64,000 bases of DNA from the NCBI GenBank assembly GCA_964017235.1, contig OZ024933.1:60060255-60124254 (forward strand), read 5' to 3'. The notes under the pieces were generated by a model, which was not told where the DNA came from, did no database searches, and worked only from the letters and a program-made list of their open reading frames with translations. Source of the DNA: Sabellastarte sp. h YS-2021 (taxonomy: Eukaryota; Annelida; Polychaeta; Sabellida; Sabellidae). The position numbers were made by a program, and so were the translations under genes. Below are positions 59,401 to 64,000 of the stretch, piece by piece. Position 1 is the stretch's first letter. The number at the start of each line of letters is the position of its first letter.

Positions 59401-62400
59401 ATCTTGGAAACTGTAAGGTGTACAAAGTTCACATACTTGGTAGGGACATTGGTTGGTGTGTAGGTGTGTGATGTCACAGTGTTACCTTTATATGACATTT
59501 GACCTTGCTGTAGTCACTTTGACCTTTAAAATATTTTTAATCTATATCTCAGAAACTGTGAGATGCAGAAAGTTGGTACTTGGTAGGGTCATTGGCTTGC
59601 AATCTCATGGTATGACCTTGATTTGACCTTTGACCTTGCCATAGTGATCTTGACCTGAGACATCTTTTTCTGGCTACATCTAAAACTGTAAGGTGAAGGA
59701 AGTTGATAGTTAAGGGGCCATTTGCTCGAGAGTGTAGATGTGCAAAGACACGATAATACCTTGGCTTGTCTTCTTTGACCTTGGGTCTGCCAGAATGTTT
59801 TCCACTGCCATACTTAAGACATATTTCACTTATCATAAAGCTGTATTGATTGCTGCAAGGGATTATTGTCATTAGAATTTTACCTTACATTGCGATCCCC
59901 ATTGACAGCTCTACCTCAATTAAGCAACTTTATGGTCAGGATTAATAATGTTAAGTTTAATAAATGTCTTTACAGACATTTTCTTTTCTCCCCCTTAAGT
60001 GTCCCAACACTATTTCCCCCAGTCTGTGGGGTACAGGCATCTCTAATGTCATTTTATTTTTATTTTCACACAGGTCTCTTTCCATTGATTAAATAAGCAT
60101 TACATAATTATGGTCTAGATTTTAGAAAATAAGAAGACTGAAATTTTTATACAGAGCCCTCTTCTTCGTGGTAATATTGCAATATTCATATTATATATTT
60201 TGACATGTTACACACTAAAGTCAGTATAGTAGAGCCATATTTGAAACATGAATATCCAATCTTCTTACTTAAAATCAGTCAGTGTTATATTTTAACAACT
60301 TGCACATTAAAAAAGCCAGTTTTATGGAGGTATATTCTAGAAATAGTATGCTTCAGATTTGCAAAGCCATCCTTACAATGCTTACAATCCCCCAGTGTGG
60401 CAATTAAACTGTTTACACATGGAAGTCAGCTTTGTTGAGCAAAATCTCAGAAGAGAAATATGCTATGTATGGAGCCTTTTTCCATGCTACTTTGATCATT
60501 TATCTATTTTACAGTTCACACATGGAAGCCAGTGTTGTGGAGACACACTTGTGCAACTCAATACCAATATGTGGAGATAAGGCTCTTGCCACTGAAATGT
60601 CCACTGTGATGGCTGAAGCTTTTAATTCCGCGATTCCAAGCATTCAAGGTTATGTCTTAAGTCTCATCTCTCTCTGGTATGTCCCTGATGAACCCGTGAC
60701 ATACTACCGTACAGCATTCACAGACTTTATTGGAGCTACAGCTTGTAAGTTGAAAATAACCTTTTTAACATCCAGGTTCTATCACATCAGTTCAAACTAT
60801 TCAGGGAATGTCCTTTGAACACATTGTAGAAGCCTATGTGTACCAGTAGTCAACAACTTTTAGCATTTAATCTCTCGATTATCTCTTGTATGACTGTGGA
60901 CTGTAGTTCAAGGTAGCCTATGAGGTGCATGAATGTCTTGTACTGATTTGACCATAGCTGGTATAAAGGATATACAGTCCTAACTGTGTCCACCAGAAGC
61001 ATCCTGTGGATACTTTGGTTTAGCATTCGCAATGCCTCTGCCGTCATCGCATGTAGAGCATTTTGGCGTTAACAGCAGAAAACTTAAGACCAGCTAGACT
61101 TACCTTTGAAGGATATCTTCACTGGGAGGTAAGCTTCTCAGAAACTGAAATTAGCTGCATTCTGAATAACAAGATAGCCATCCTGGGCATTTCTTTGAAA
61201 ATTATCCACCCTTTTTTCTACTGTCTGGTTCTCATAACTAGAGGGTTGAACCTCTTCATTGGTGATATGTGTAACAGATGTGTATGTCTTCTACAGCCAT
61301 GCAGACATTTAACCTTGAAGCTCTTTATTCAAGGTCATCCATGGAGTGCCAAAGTACCCATGTAGCAGACTTTAAAAGTGCCTATGTCCCCCTTATTATT
61401 GGTCCCAGAGCTTTGGCATTAAGGCCAACCTATAAAAAATCATGGGATGGGAATCTTCTGATATGGCCAGATTTGACCTTTAACTTGCTTATTATTGCTC
61501 TTAGATGTTATGCATGTGAAACCAACCTATGGGAAATCATGGGCTGGGAATCTTCTCAGCTTTGACCTTCGGCCCCTCCTTCAAGGTCAAATGAGGGTAG
61601 TCAAACTTAAAAGTGCTGATTCCTGCTCCTGGATGTTTGGGATGTGAAACCAATCTGTGAAGTCATTCACTAAGAATCTTCAGATGTAGTCAAATTTGAC
61701 TTTAGACCCCTCTTTCAAGGTCAAATGAGGGTACTCAAACTTAAAAGTGCGTATAATTCGCTGACTCGGAACATTTGATTGCACTGAGCCTTTGGTGCTA
61801 GCTCAACTACCCACTAGCTTCGGTGAGTTGTCTTTCCAATGGATACAATTTGCATCAGTTCTCCAATGTACTAGGTCTAGTTATGATTTAGAAATCTATG
61901 CAGTGATTCAGTGCTGCCATGAAGAATACTCTTCTCGACCCAAAGTTCATATGTTCAAACCTTTATAATAGCTTTAGTGCGTGTAAAGTAAAATGGTATT
62001 TTTCATACACACAGTTTATCACTAATTGTTCAGCACAAAGGAAAAGTAGAAAGCACTCAGAGTGCAGACTTCCACCAGGGGGCGTTTCCGAAAATAAGGA
62101 ATATTATTTGTCCAGACTATGATCCAGATCTTAAGTAAAATGTAATCACATGTACTAATCCTTTGTCCAGGCTCTGACCACAGAAAAATATTCATGAAGC
62201 GTGGCCCATTATTTTTGTCATGTGAAGCAGAAAGCCATTGGAAATTCATTGAGCATGGAATGTTTGAAAATTTAGATTTTATTTTGTATCCATAAAGATT
62301 TTCTCCAAAATTTGATCACTTCTTTCTTTTCTCAGGCTGTAGCTGCATCAAAAATTGTCTGAAATGTCCATTCATTACTTTTCAGTTCTTAACAAAAATT

Positions 62401-62776
62401 AATGCACCCTAAAACATGGCACAAATTTTGAATGAGAAGATGAAGACATTGAGGCCAATGCTCATGATAATATGTCAAACTTGTAAGTGACCTTTAGATT
62501 ATTTGTTCTGTCTTATTGGGAAAGTATAGTTACTGTAATAGCTTTGCAGGTACTCTAAATTTACTGGTTCTGATTTCAGCAAAGTTCCTGTACCTGCAGT
62601 ACAACATGTTGTCAGAGTTCGTAGTCATTCCTCGTGATGAAGATGATTCAAAGGCCAAGATCAACCGGAACCTGCTTTCTCTCATGGTGTGGCAGCACCA
62701 GTTGATTCAACACCTCTATGATAATTACATGAGTAAAGTGACAGACATGCATGGTTCTGATTTTATGTTTCCATAA
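29425..62776 (+). CDS. Unrecognised 702-aa helical protein with N-terminal signal/anchor, 11 coding exons
   Basis: The exons are 29425-29482, 30628-30768, 45061-45252, 46241-46444, 47153-47369, 48231-48478, 49093-49305, 57684-57896, 58845-59040, 60515-60744 and 62580-62776. All junctions are GT/AG, and phases (1,1,1,1,2,1,1,1,2,1) keep one frame to TAA, which is strong evidence for a real gene. The N-terminus MELWTLSFALLAAFAFYTK is a signal peptide or membrane anchor. The rest is rich in Leu, His and Glu, apparently mostly helical, with few cysteines and no catalytic motif I know. Stretches include LMESYSHLSDVDIFMVKPKE, LIDMVFHPLNEAILLLDSNH and LPIVQELFHLIFEILPQNC. I do not recognise the family. 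A symmetric phase-1 exon could be missing from the 14-kb second intron. Confidence 0.85.
29483..30627. other. Intron 1 of the unknown gene
   Basis: AT-rich. No repeat family or coding region was recognised. Confidence 0.5.
30628..30768 (+). CDS. Unknown gene, exon 2
   Basis: Acceptor atatttaag (weak, no long pyrimidine tract), donor GATGAAG|gtaagg. It encodes an acidic linker: GIQVIDEDIDKFLSLDPITK, then EGQHDEQAGQMDSRSQ. It fits phase 1 on both sides. Confidence 0.7.
31044..31073. other. 5' terminal hairpin of element A copy 2
   Basis: ATGTCAGCTGAC, a 6-base loop, then GTCAGCTGACAT: a perfect 12-bp stem whose arm is itself palindromic. Confidence 0.85.
31440..34943 (+). repeat. Satellite array of element A copy 2 (~158-bp monomers, higher-order repeat)
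   Basis: The marker gtctgtctcaatagctaag of the variant monomer recurs at about 31561, 32038, 32515, 33147, 33469 and 33946. Spacings are close to 2, 3 or 4 monomers, mostly a ~477-bp trimer. Trimers are much more alike than neighbouring monomers. Confidence 0.9.
34944..35961 (+). repeat. E-type 3' module of element A copy 2
   Basis: Collinear with 3058-4075 without net length change. Differences are scattered single bases. Confidence 0.8.
35962..35981. other. 3' terminal hairpin of element A copy 2
   Basis: agtgcccg-ttca-cgggcact, identical to 4076-4095, followed by ctcctcttg and then unique sequence. Confidence 0.85.
36365..36600 (-). mobile_element. SINE-like repeat with 5S rRNA-like head
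   Basis: The second copy of the family at 19540-19795. The core cacccatcccaatactaaag, agcccattgcctcttaactt, cagcaaacagac is close to antisense 5S rRNA order. A tail with ctctagaagtgtgcgcc follows. Confidence 0.5.
36880..36950. repeat. ~40-bp tandem duplication
   Basis: cttgaagtgataagcaaa(c/t)tgtactctttaccca(g/c)agact occurs twice in a row. The second copy runs into the 5' end of element D. Confidence 0.85.
36938..37845 (+). mobile_element. Element D, copy 5 (diverged, SINE inside)
   Basis: Eroded 5' end (cccacagactataaaggttgtc), leader ttcacccatgttgtccaggt, two or three degenerate units, the 3' segment acatctcatggtgtc, and terminus ggctgtgagatatgggcatc. A tRNA-like SINE interrupts it. Confidence 0.7.
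37320..37465 (+). mobile_element. tRNA-derived SINE inside element D
   Basis: Perfect box A consensus tggcctagtgg at 37330-37340, shortened box B gggttcgac, then a conserved tail cctggctgttgaacgggacg, ttaaacccc. It runs straight into D sequence (acatttgaga on both sides), which suggests a target duplication. Confidence 0.75.
37970..38270. repeat. Interspersed repeat related to 61290-61370
   Basis: ccttgaagctcttcattgaa, ggtcatccacagacc and aaagtacc recur at about 61313-61360 just before E-type units there, so this is probably an extra 5' module of the E family. Confidence 0.5.
38490..40640 (+). mobile_element. Element E (tandem ~140-150-bp units)
   Basis: Leader attgtatccgccggatagc, gccgccgccgcagtgtatag and gagaaacaagatggcggcc. 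About a dozen units follow: cttataactcgcttattatt, ggtcctagaggtttgcaatg, ggaaatcatgggctgcgaat, gatttgaccttgggcccctc, cttcaaggtcaaacgaggat. Units grow more divergent toward 40640. The end is not well defined. This module also forms the 3' part of element A. Confidence 0.7.
40893..41660 (+). pseudogene. CR1/L2-like LINE fragment (C-terminal reverse transcriptase ORF)
   Basis: A 235-aa open frame covers the post-catalytic RT region: NLGVILDAENSMQRH, VVSSRLDYCNSLLYN, RLQRVQNALC, LHKLHWLPIHHRILFKYNLL, and the C-terminal APTEWNKFPQAIRTMG, FRKQLKTYLFR. This order is typical of CR1/L2/jockey-like elements. The RT active site and endonuclease are absent, so it is 5'-truncated. It ends with a short ttactt repeat tail. 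TTACATTA flanks both sides (40885-40892 and 41653-41660), and an uninterrupted relative of the target exists at 44900-45035. Confidence 0.85.
41661..42193. other. Intron DNA between LINE fragment and element C
   Basis: C-rich tracts near 41790-41830. The first ~80 bases continue the duplicated intron segment matching 44955-45035. No gene is seen. Confidence 0.5.
42194..42215. other. 5' terminal hairpin of element C
   Basis: A perfect 9-bp stem with a 4-base loop, GC-rich in an AT-rich setting. Confidence 0.85.
43020..44235 (+). repeat. Element C satellite array (~136-bp monomers, about nine)
   Basis: Each unit reads agagctttcacatggtgaag, tttcagacccatagctaatt, actcacctactcaaaatgag, taaatgcgaattatctctaa, aagtattgcagatagccaat and tcacctacttttggg. 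The block ctacttttggg...gtgaagtttcagacc..tagct is homologous to the A satellite. Confidence 0.9.
44692..44710. other. 3' hairpin of element C
   Basis: gtttttgc-taa-gcaaaaac, a perfect 8-bp stem. About 30 bases later the sequence reads ctctag, followed by T. Confidence 0.7.
44900..45035. repeat. Duplicated intron segment (LINE-free copy)
   Basis: gccttggaaaaaattgtgct, tctgaaataaagccaattct, agattacat, then aatattccatt, agatacatcttaatcctg match 40833-40892 plus 41661-41735, where a LINE fragment splits the copy. Confidence 0.8.
45061..45252 (+). CDS. Unknown gene, exon 3
   Basis: Acceptor ttttttttccag, donor TCCTATG|gtaatg, phase 1 to 1. It encodes FDVEKWTASVLMESYSHLSD, then VDIFMVKPKEMSEVTDHLM and LSEEQADCIVLVYSYG. 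Confidence 0.85.
46241..46444 (+). CDS. Unknown gene, exon 4
   Basis: Acceptor aatactttag, donor AATCATG|gtaagt. It encodes GIRYLYKEHLTNQIHQEVVQ, then AFNHVTLHVPLSQVTLASVQ and LIDMVFHPLNEAILLLDSNH. Confidence 0.87.
47153..47369 (+). CDS. Unknown gene, exon 5
   Basis: Acceptor ggaattgtag, donor TTCTGG|gtatgt, phase 2 exit. It encodes QMEESTYLFKTIDQMLQETE, then VIKLVSAMFEWLQRIDLSHS and CPERMEKARDTFQHVIS. Confidence 0.87.
48231..48478 (+). CDS. Unknown gene, exon 6
   Basis: Acceptor ttatttgcag, donor GTTGTTG|gtaagt. It encodes MHHNLQQDILKDLILTAFGE, then ESFADKLVVMKSVMKVLELL and FVPEHVKLHRGRKTVLGFVV. Confidence 0.88.
49093..49305 (+). CDS. Unknown gene, exon 7
   Basis: Acceptor tttcatttcag, donor TTGCCAG|gtaatt. 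It encodes TFLGFSRHDYYIDRIMEGLE, then LQPGDFLPIVQELFHLIFEI and CLDIKMLAALP. The following intron holds the DIRS element. Confidence 0.88.
49395..49495. repeat. Short tandem repeat of gatgggaacttgtcc
   Basis: tgatgggaacttgtcct occurs about five times with small changes just after exon 7. Confidence 0.85.
49496..51002. other. Intron 7, proximal part
   Basis: Apart from a tRNA-like SINE at 50405-50600, no repeat or gene is recognised. Confidence 0.5.
50405..50600 (+). mobile_element. tRNA-derived SINE
   Basis: Perfect box A tggcctagtgg at 50413-50423 and near-consensus box B ggtttgatccc at 50457-50467, with normal spacing. The 3' part is not tRNA-like, so it is a SINE, not a gene. Confidence 0.65.
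51003..51392 (-). mobile_element. CR1/L2-like LINE 3' end, abutting the DIRS element
   Basis: The inverted 3' end of the family at 18361-18640: (ctaat)n tail, then tactgctttgcaagtgcaat, ttccccacaatggggaactc and the antisense of the ORF2 tail (ttccaaagggcaggtgcata). It stops at or next to the DIRS left end. Confidence 0.75.
51411..51558 (+). repeat. DIRS left inverted terminal repeat
   Basis: 148 bp, agcttaccatgtgggactta ... ctttctcgtt. It matches the reverse complement of 57457-57604 with two mismatches by eye. Confidence 0.93.
51786..53944 (+). pseudogene. DIRS gag-like ORF, one frameshift
   Basis: The start is taken at MSFHQENKDKPRAQKC. A Cys/His-rich N-terminus (CRHFYFSFDHHNYCPTC, CHICMSL) may bind nucleic acid. 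A Ser/Pro-rich low-complexity middle follows. The frame stops at 52886, but the next frame continues upstream of 52931 as EEVDTFRRILSLPDPRDS, so a single indel near 52850 breaks one protein. The C-terminus is basic and Arg/Gly-rich (RGSRGRFRPHNRGRGRG), again suggesting RNA binding. The end overlaps the pol frame, as is common in DIRS. Confidence 0.75.
53694..54525 (+). pseudogene. DIRS reverse transcriptase, N-terminal part, YLDD motif missing
   Basis: RT motifs in order: FYSRLFLVPKPHQRWRPVID, SSIDLSDAYLHIPIHP (first catalytic Asp), PFGLATAPQVFTMIVKEVKL. The sequence then jumps, in a different frame, to LGWIINQEKSEL, which normally follows the catalytic YLDD by a few dozen residues. The YLDD block is therefore deleted and the frame is lost. 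Without those aspartates the RT cannot be active. Confidence 0.85.
54526..55875 (+). pseudogene. DIRS RT C-terminus, RNase H and downstream conserved domain
   Basis: GWIINQEKSELKPTQVFLFV and GYEYHLDS complete the RT. RNase H follows with its four acidic residues in IQLFTDASNEGWGAHL, NVLELTAVSLAL, VLVATDNSTVVAY and NVMADLLSR. The region HVDLFATHLNHKLPLYVSPI, WNIDALNINW, LIVIAPGWPGMPWF is the conserved segment after RNase H in DIRS pol, often described as methyltransferase-like. The frame is intact for 448 codons. Confidence 0.85.
55700..56815 (+). pseudogene. DIRS tyrosine recombinase, one frameshift
   Basis: The N-terminal SAM-like part reads TIYRSKWALFEKWCRENSVD and ISDFFMYLYEDLNRRPSTID. 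The catalytic domain shows LLALASGKRRSEIHA (box A Arg), then, after a frame change at about 56365, CPVRALRFYLDRT, VKAHDIRAFAASKAF (HxxR), CHWKAHNTFTNFYLKDL (His/Trp and the nucleophilic Tyr). All catalytic residues are present. Only the indel between the halves breaks the gene. It overlaps the end of pol in another frame. Confidence 0.85.
56816..57289. other. DIRS 3' untranslated region
   Basis: It begins with a run of about 16 G interrupted once. No ORF is seen. It carries ggcccgatcttcgggatcgg, a local inverted repeat. Confidence 0.6.
57290..57394. repeat. DIRS internal complementary region (circle-junction template)
   Basis: 57290-57333 is the reverse complement of the left end 51393-51436, and 57333-57394 is the reverse complement of the right end 57585-57646. 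The two arms abut at one base. This is the arrangement expected to template the joining of ends into a circle. Confidence 0.93.
57457..57604 (-). repeat. DIRS right inverted terminal repeat
   Basis: The inverted partner of 51411-51558. The outermost unique end (57605-57646) carries gtagcttataaaagctac, a further small palindrome. Confidence 0.93.
57684..57896 (+). CDS. Unknown gene, exon 8 (just downstream of the DIRS element)
   Basis: Acceptor ataattttttttag, donor GTCACAG|gtggta. It encodes MGSVSRQSFSLSNPHILSVL, then TWDVVKLYRADHHNYTFKTD and YYVEALKGFTEGMESVTG. Only 37 bp separate this exon from the end of the retroelement. Confidence 0.88.
57897..58844. other. Intron 8 of the unknown gene
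   Basis: AT-rich, no gene or known repeat family recognised. Confidence 0.5.
58845..59040 (+). CDS. Unknown gene, exon 9
   Basis: Acceptor ttaaactttag, donor GCCCACAA|gtaagt, phase 2 exit. It encodes ELITQTLAADTLVLVHDDLP, then LTIRELFHEIAEIHVMSLLE and YRLALEELKKFAH. Confidence 0.87.
59205..60058 (+). mobile_element. Element D, copy 6
   Basis: The partial leader (gcatccagctgggcaggtgg) leads about four units (tatctcagaaactgtgag, gttggtacttggtaggg, tgatttgacctttgaccttg) and the 3' end, hairpin-like cccccagtctgtgggg followed by tacaggcatctctaatgtc. The 5' palindrome is lost. Confidence 0.8.
60059..60514. other. Intron 9, distal part
   Basis: No gene or repeat recognised. Confidence 0.5.
60515..60744 (+). 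CDS. Unknown gene, exon 10
   Basis: Acceptor ctattttacag, donor ACAGCTT|gtaagt. It encodes SHMEASVVETHLCNSIPICG, then LATEMSTVMAEAFNSAIPSI and WYVPDEPVTYYRTAFTDFIG. Confidence 0.87.
61290..61770 (+). mobile_element. Element E fragment
   Basis: ccttgaagctctttattcaa, ggtcatccatgg, then degenerate E units (cccccttattattggtccc, gaaatcatgggctgggaatc, cccctccttcaaggtcaaat). Two to three units, more diverged than the 38490-40640 copy. Confidence 0.7.
62045..62400. repeat. Interspersed repeat with agagtgcagacttccacc head
   Basis: It shares agagtgc(a/c)gac(t/c)t(c)c(g)cca with 28665-28840 and atccagatctt...aaaatgt(a/g)a(t/c)cac with 18200-18330. It resembles the 3' end of an RTE-type LINE or a derived SINE, but the class is uncertain. 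Confidence 0.5.
62580..62776 (+). CDS. Unknown gene, exon 11 (stop)
   Basis: Acceptor tctgatttcag. It encodes KFLYLQYNMLSEFVVIPRDE, then NRNLLSLMVWQHQLIQHLYD and MHGSDFMFP, stop TAA. A polyadenylation signal follows closely. Confidence 0.88.
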
Positions 62777-62824
62777 TCAGTTAAACATTACTTACAACAT
62801 TTAAATGTTTTCACATGTTGGTCA

Positions 62825-62830
62825 AATAAA
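62825..62830 (+). terminator. Polyadenylation signal of the unknown gene
   Basis: AATAAA 49 bp after the TAA stop. Confidence 0.7.
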
Positions 62831-63914
62831 CCAATCAGCCATATAATTCTGTTATTCTCAAAACATCAGCATCAATTTAAGTCACCAATTTGTCCTTGCA
62901 AAAATATGACTTGCCATTTCCTTTTTTCTGAAAAACAAATTGTACGATTTAGATTTTATACCTTAGCTAGGTATAAAGTCGAAACATTTGGCTTTATCGC
63001 CATATTCAGACATAATTTTCCTGCAGTATAATTCCGACATTTTGAAGGCTGTTTTTTTTATTTGATATCTACAACAGTTTGGTTTTTTAAAATGGCAAAC
63101 TGTGGGTTACTGTAGTTACCTATACCAGGAGGTATAAATTCATAAATTTCTTTGCGAGTTGTTCCTCAACGAAAGAAGAAATGATTAAAGTTTAGATATA
63201 AAACTTCCAGACTATTCAGAAATTCTCCATGACTGAATTTTAATTTTATAATTTTTTTTTGTATATTTATATTTTTGATTTAAATGTGCAGCAAATTGCT
63301 TTCTATTCTTGAACATCACAGGGGTATAATGGCCAATCCATTATCACATTTTGGGTTTAATTAATTTTTTTTTCATGACGAAAGCTAAATTAAAGGACTT
63401 TTTACATGCATAGTGGCATGAAAGACATGTACCAAGGCCACAAGCTCCCACCGCTTTTTGCCTTTGGGAACCACAAATAAGGTTCCAGTCATAGTACAGG
63501 AAGATGTGATTACATAAACGTATCCTTGTGTTGAAATCCTGGATGAAAGAAAGGAACACAGTTTCACTAGAGGATGACTTTTAATTTATATGAATTATTT
63601 TTTTAATTTTCTAAGACCTGGAGTCAATTTGCAGGACTTTCCAAGGCCTGGAAAAGAAAAATGGTTTTCCATGAATGGATACTCCCTGTAAAATAAGACA
63701 ATAGCGTCACCAACTATTCTTAAACTGTAAGATTTATTAATTAACGTATAGCCGTTAGTGGAAATGGCAGAATTAAGTAAATATATATCAATAAGTTGCA
63801 CAAATCCATACACCTTTATGATAAGAGAAATTTTGTCAGCTAAACACACTTTGGCAGAGCCAAGGTTACTCCTATAATTTAGCATACCTGCAGTCTAATG
63901 ACTCGTCTAAAAAT
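62831..63914. other. Downstream intergenic DNA
   Basis: AT-rich. A minus-strand open stretch at 63385-63567 (see findings) is the only part with possible coding character. Confidence 0.45.
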
Positions 63915-64000
63915 CAATTTCCGATACCTTACAGTTTTTGAGATATAGCCCACACCATGACATTGCATATCTACTAACCTAACCAATGTCCATACCAAAT
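63915..64000 (-). mobile_element. Element D, fragment 7, running off the window
   Basis: ataccttacagtttttgaga, tatagccc, accatgacattgcatatcta, ctaaccaatgtccataccaa is a D core unit in minus orientation. Confidence 0.75.

Overview
The window is animal (metazoan) DNA. It is AT-rich, its genes are split by GT/AG introns, and it is crowded with interspersed repeats. The protein 7B2, CENPV, a DIRS retrotransposon, CR1/L2-like LINE ends, tRNA- and 5S-like SINEs and several satellite-cored elements resembling the 'pearl'/Helentron repeats of bivalves together suggest a lophotrochozoan, perhaps a mollusc. The species cannot be fixed from sequence alone.

Three host genes can be assembled exon by exon with consistent splice phases. 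(1) A neuroendocrine 7B2 (secretogranin V) gene lies on the minus strand (11093 to 7047, five coding exons, 257 aa). Its last two exons look like a duplication of the prohormone-convertase-2 inhibitory C-terminal peptide. (2) The 3' part of a CENPV (GFA-fold) gene lies on the plus strand (three exons, 18022-27375); its N-terminal exon was not found. (3) A plus-strand gene of eleven coding exons (29425-62776) encodes a 702-aa, mostly helical protein with an N-terminal signal or anchor sequence. I cannot assign it to a family.

Most of the rest is mobile DNA. Regions 1-4106 and 31044-35995 are two near-identical copies of element A (a ~158-bp satellite array, a 3' module and a terminal hairpin) that bracket the CENPV gene. 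Element B (11836-15373), element C (42194-44742), element D (seven dispersed copies or fragments) and element E (38490-40640) have the same general plan: short GC-rich terminal palindromes around a core of 130-160-bp tandem units. Parts of those units are shared between families. MITE-like elements sit nested in B.

A 6.25-kb DIRS-type tyrosine-recombinase retrotransposon (51393-57646) lies in intron 7 of the unknown gene and ends only 37 bp before the next exon. Its inverted terminal repeats and internal complementary region are nearly perfect, but its reverse transcriptase has lost the YLDD motif and two other frames are broken. The long second intron of the same gene (30769-45060) is almost entirely transposon: A copy 2, a 5S-like SINE, D, E, a LINE fragment and C.
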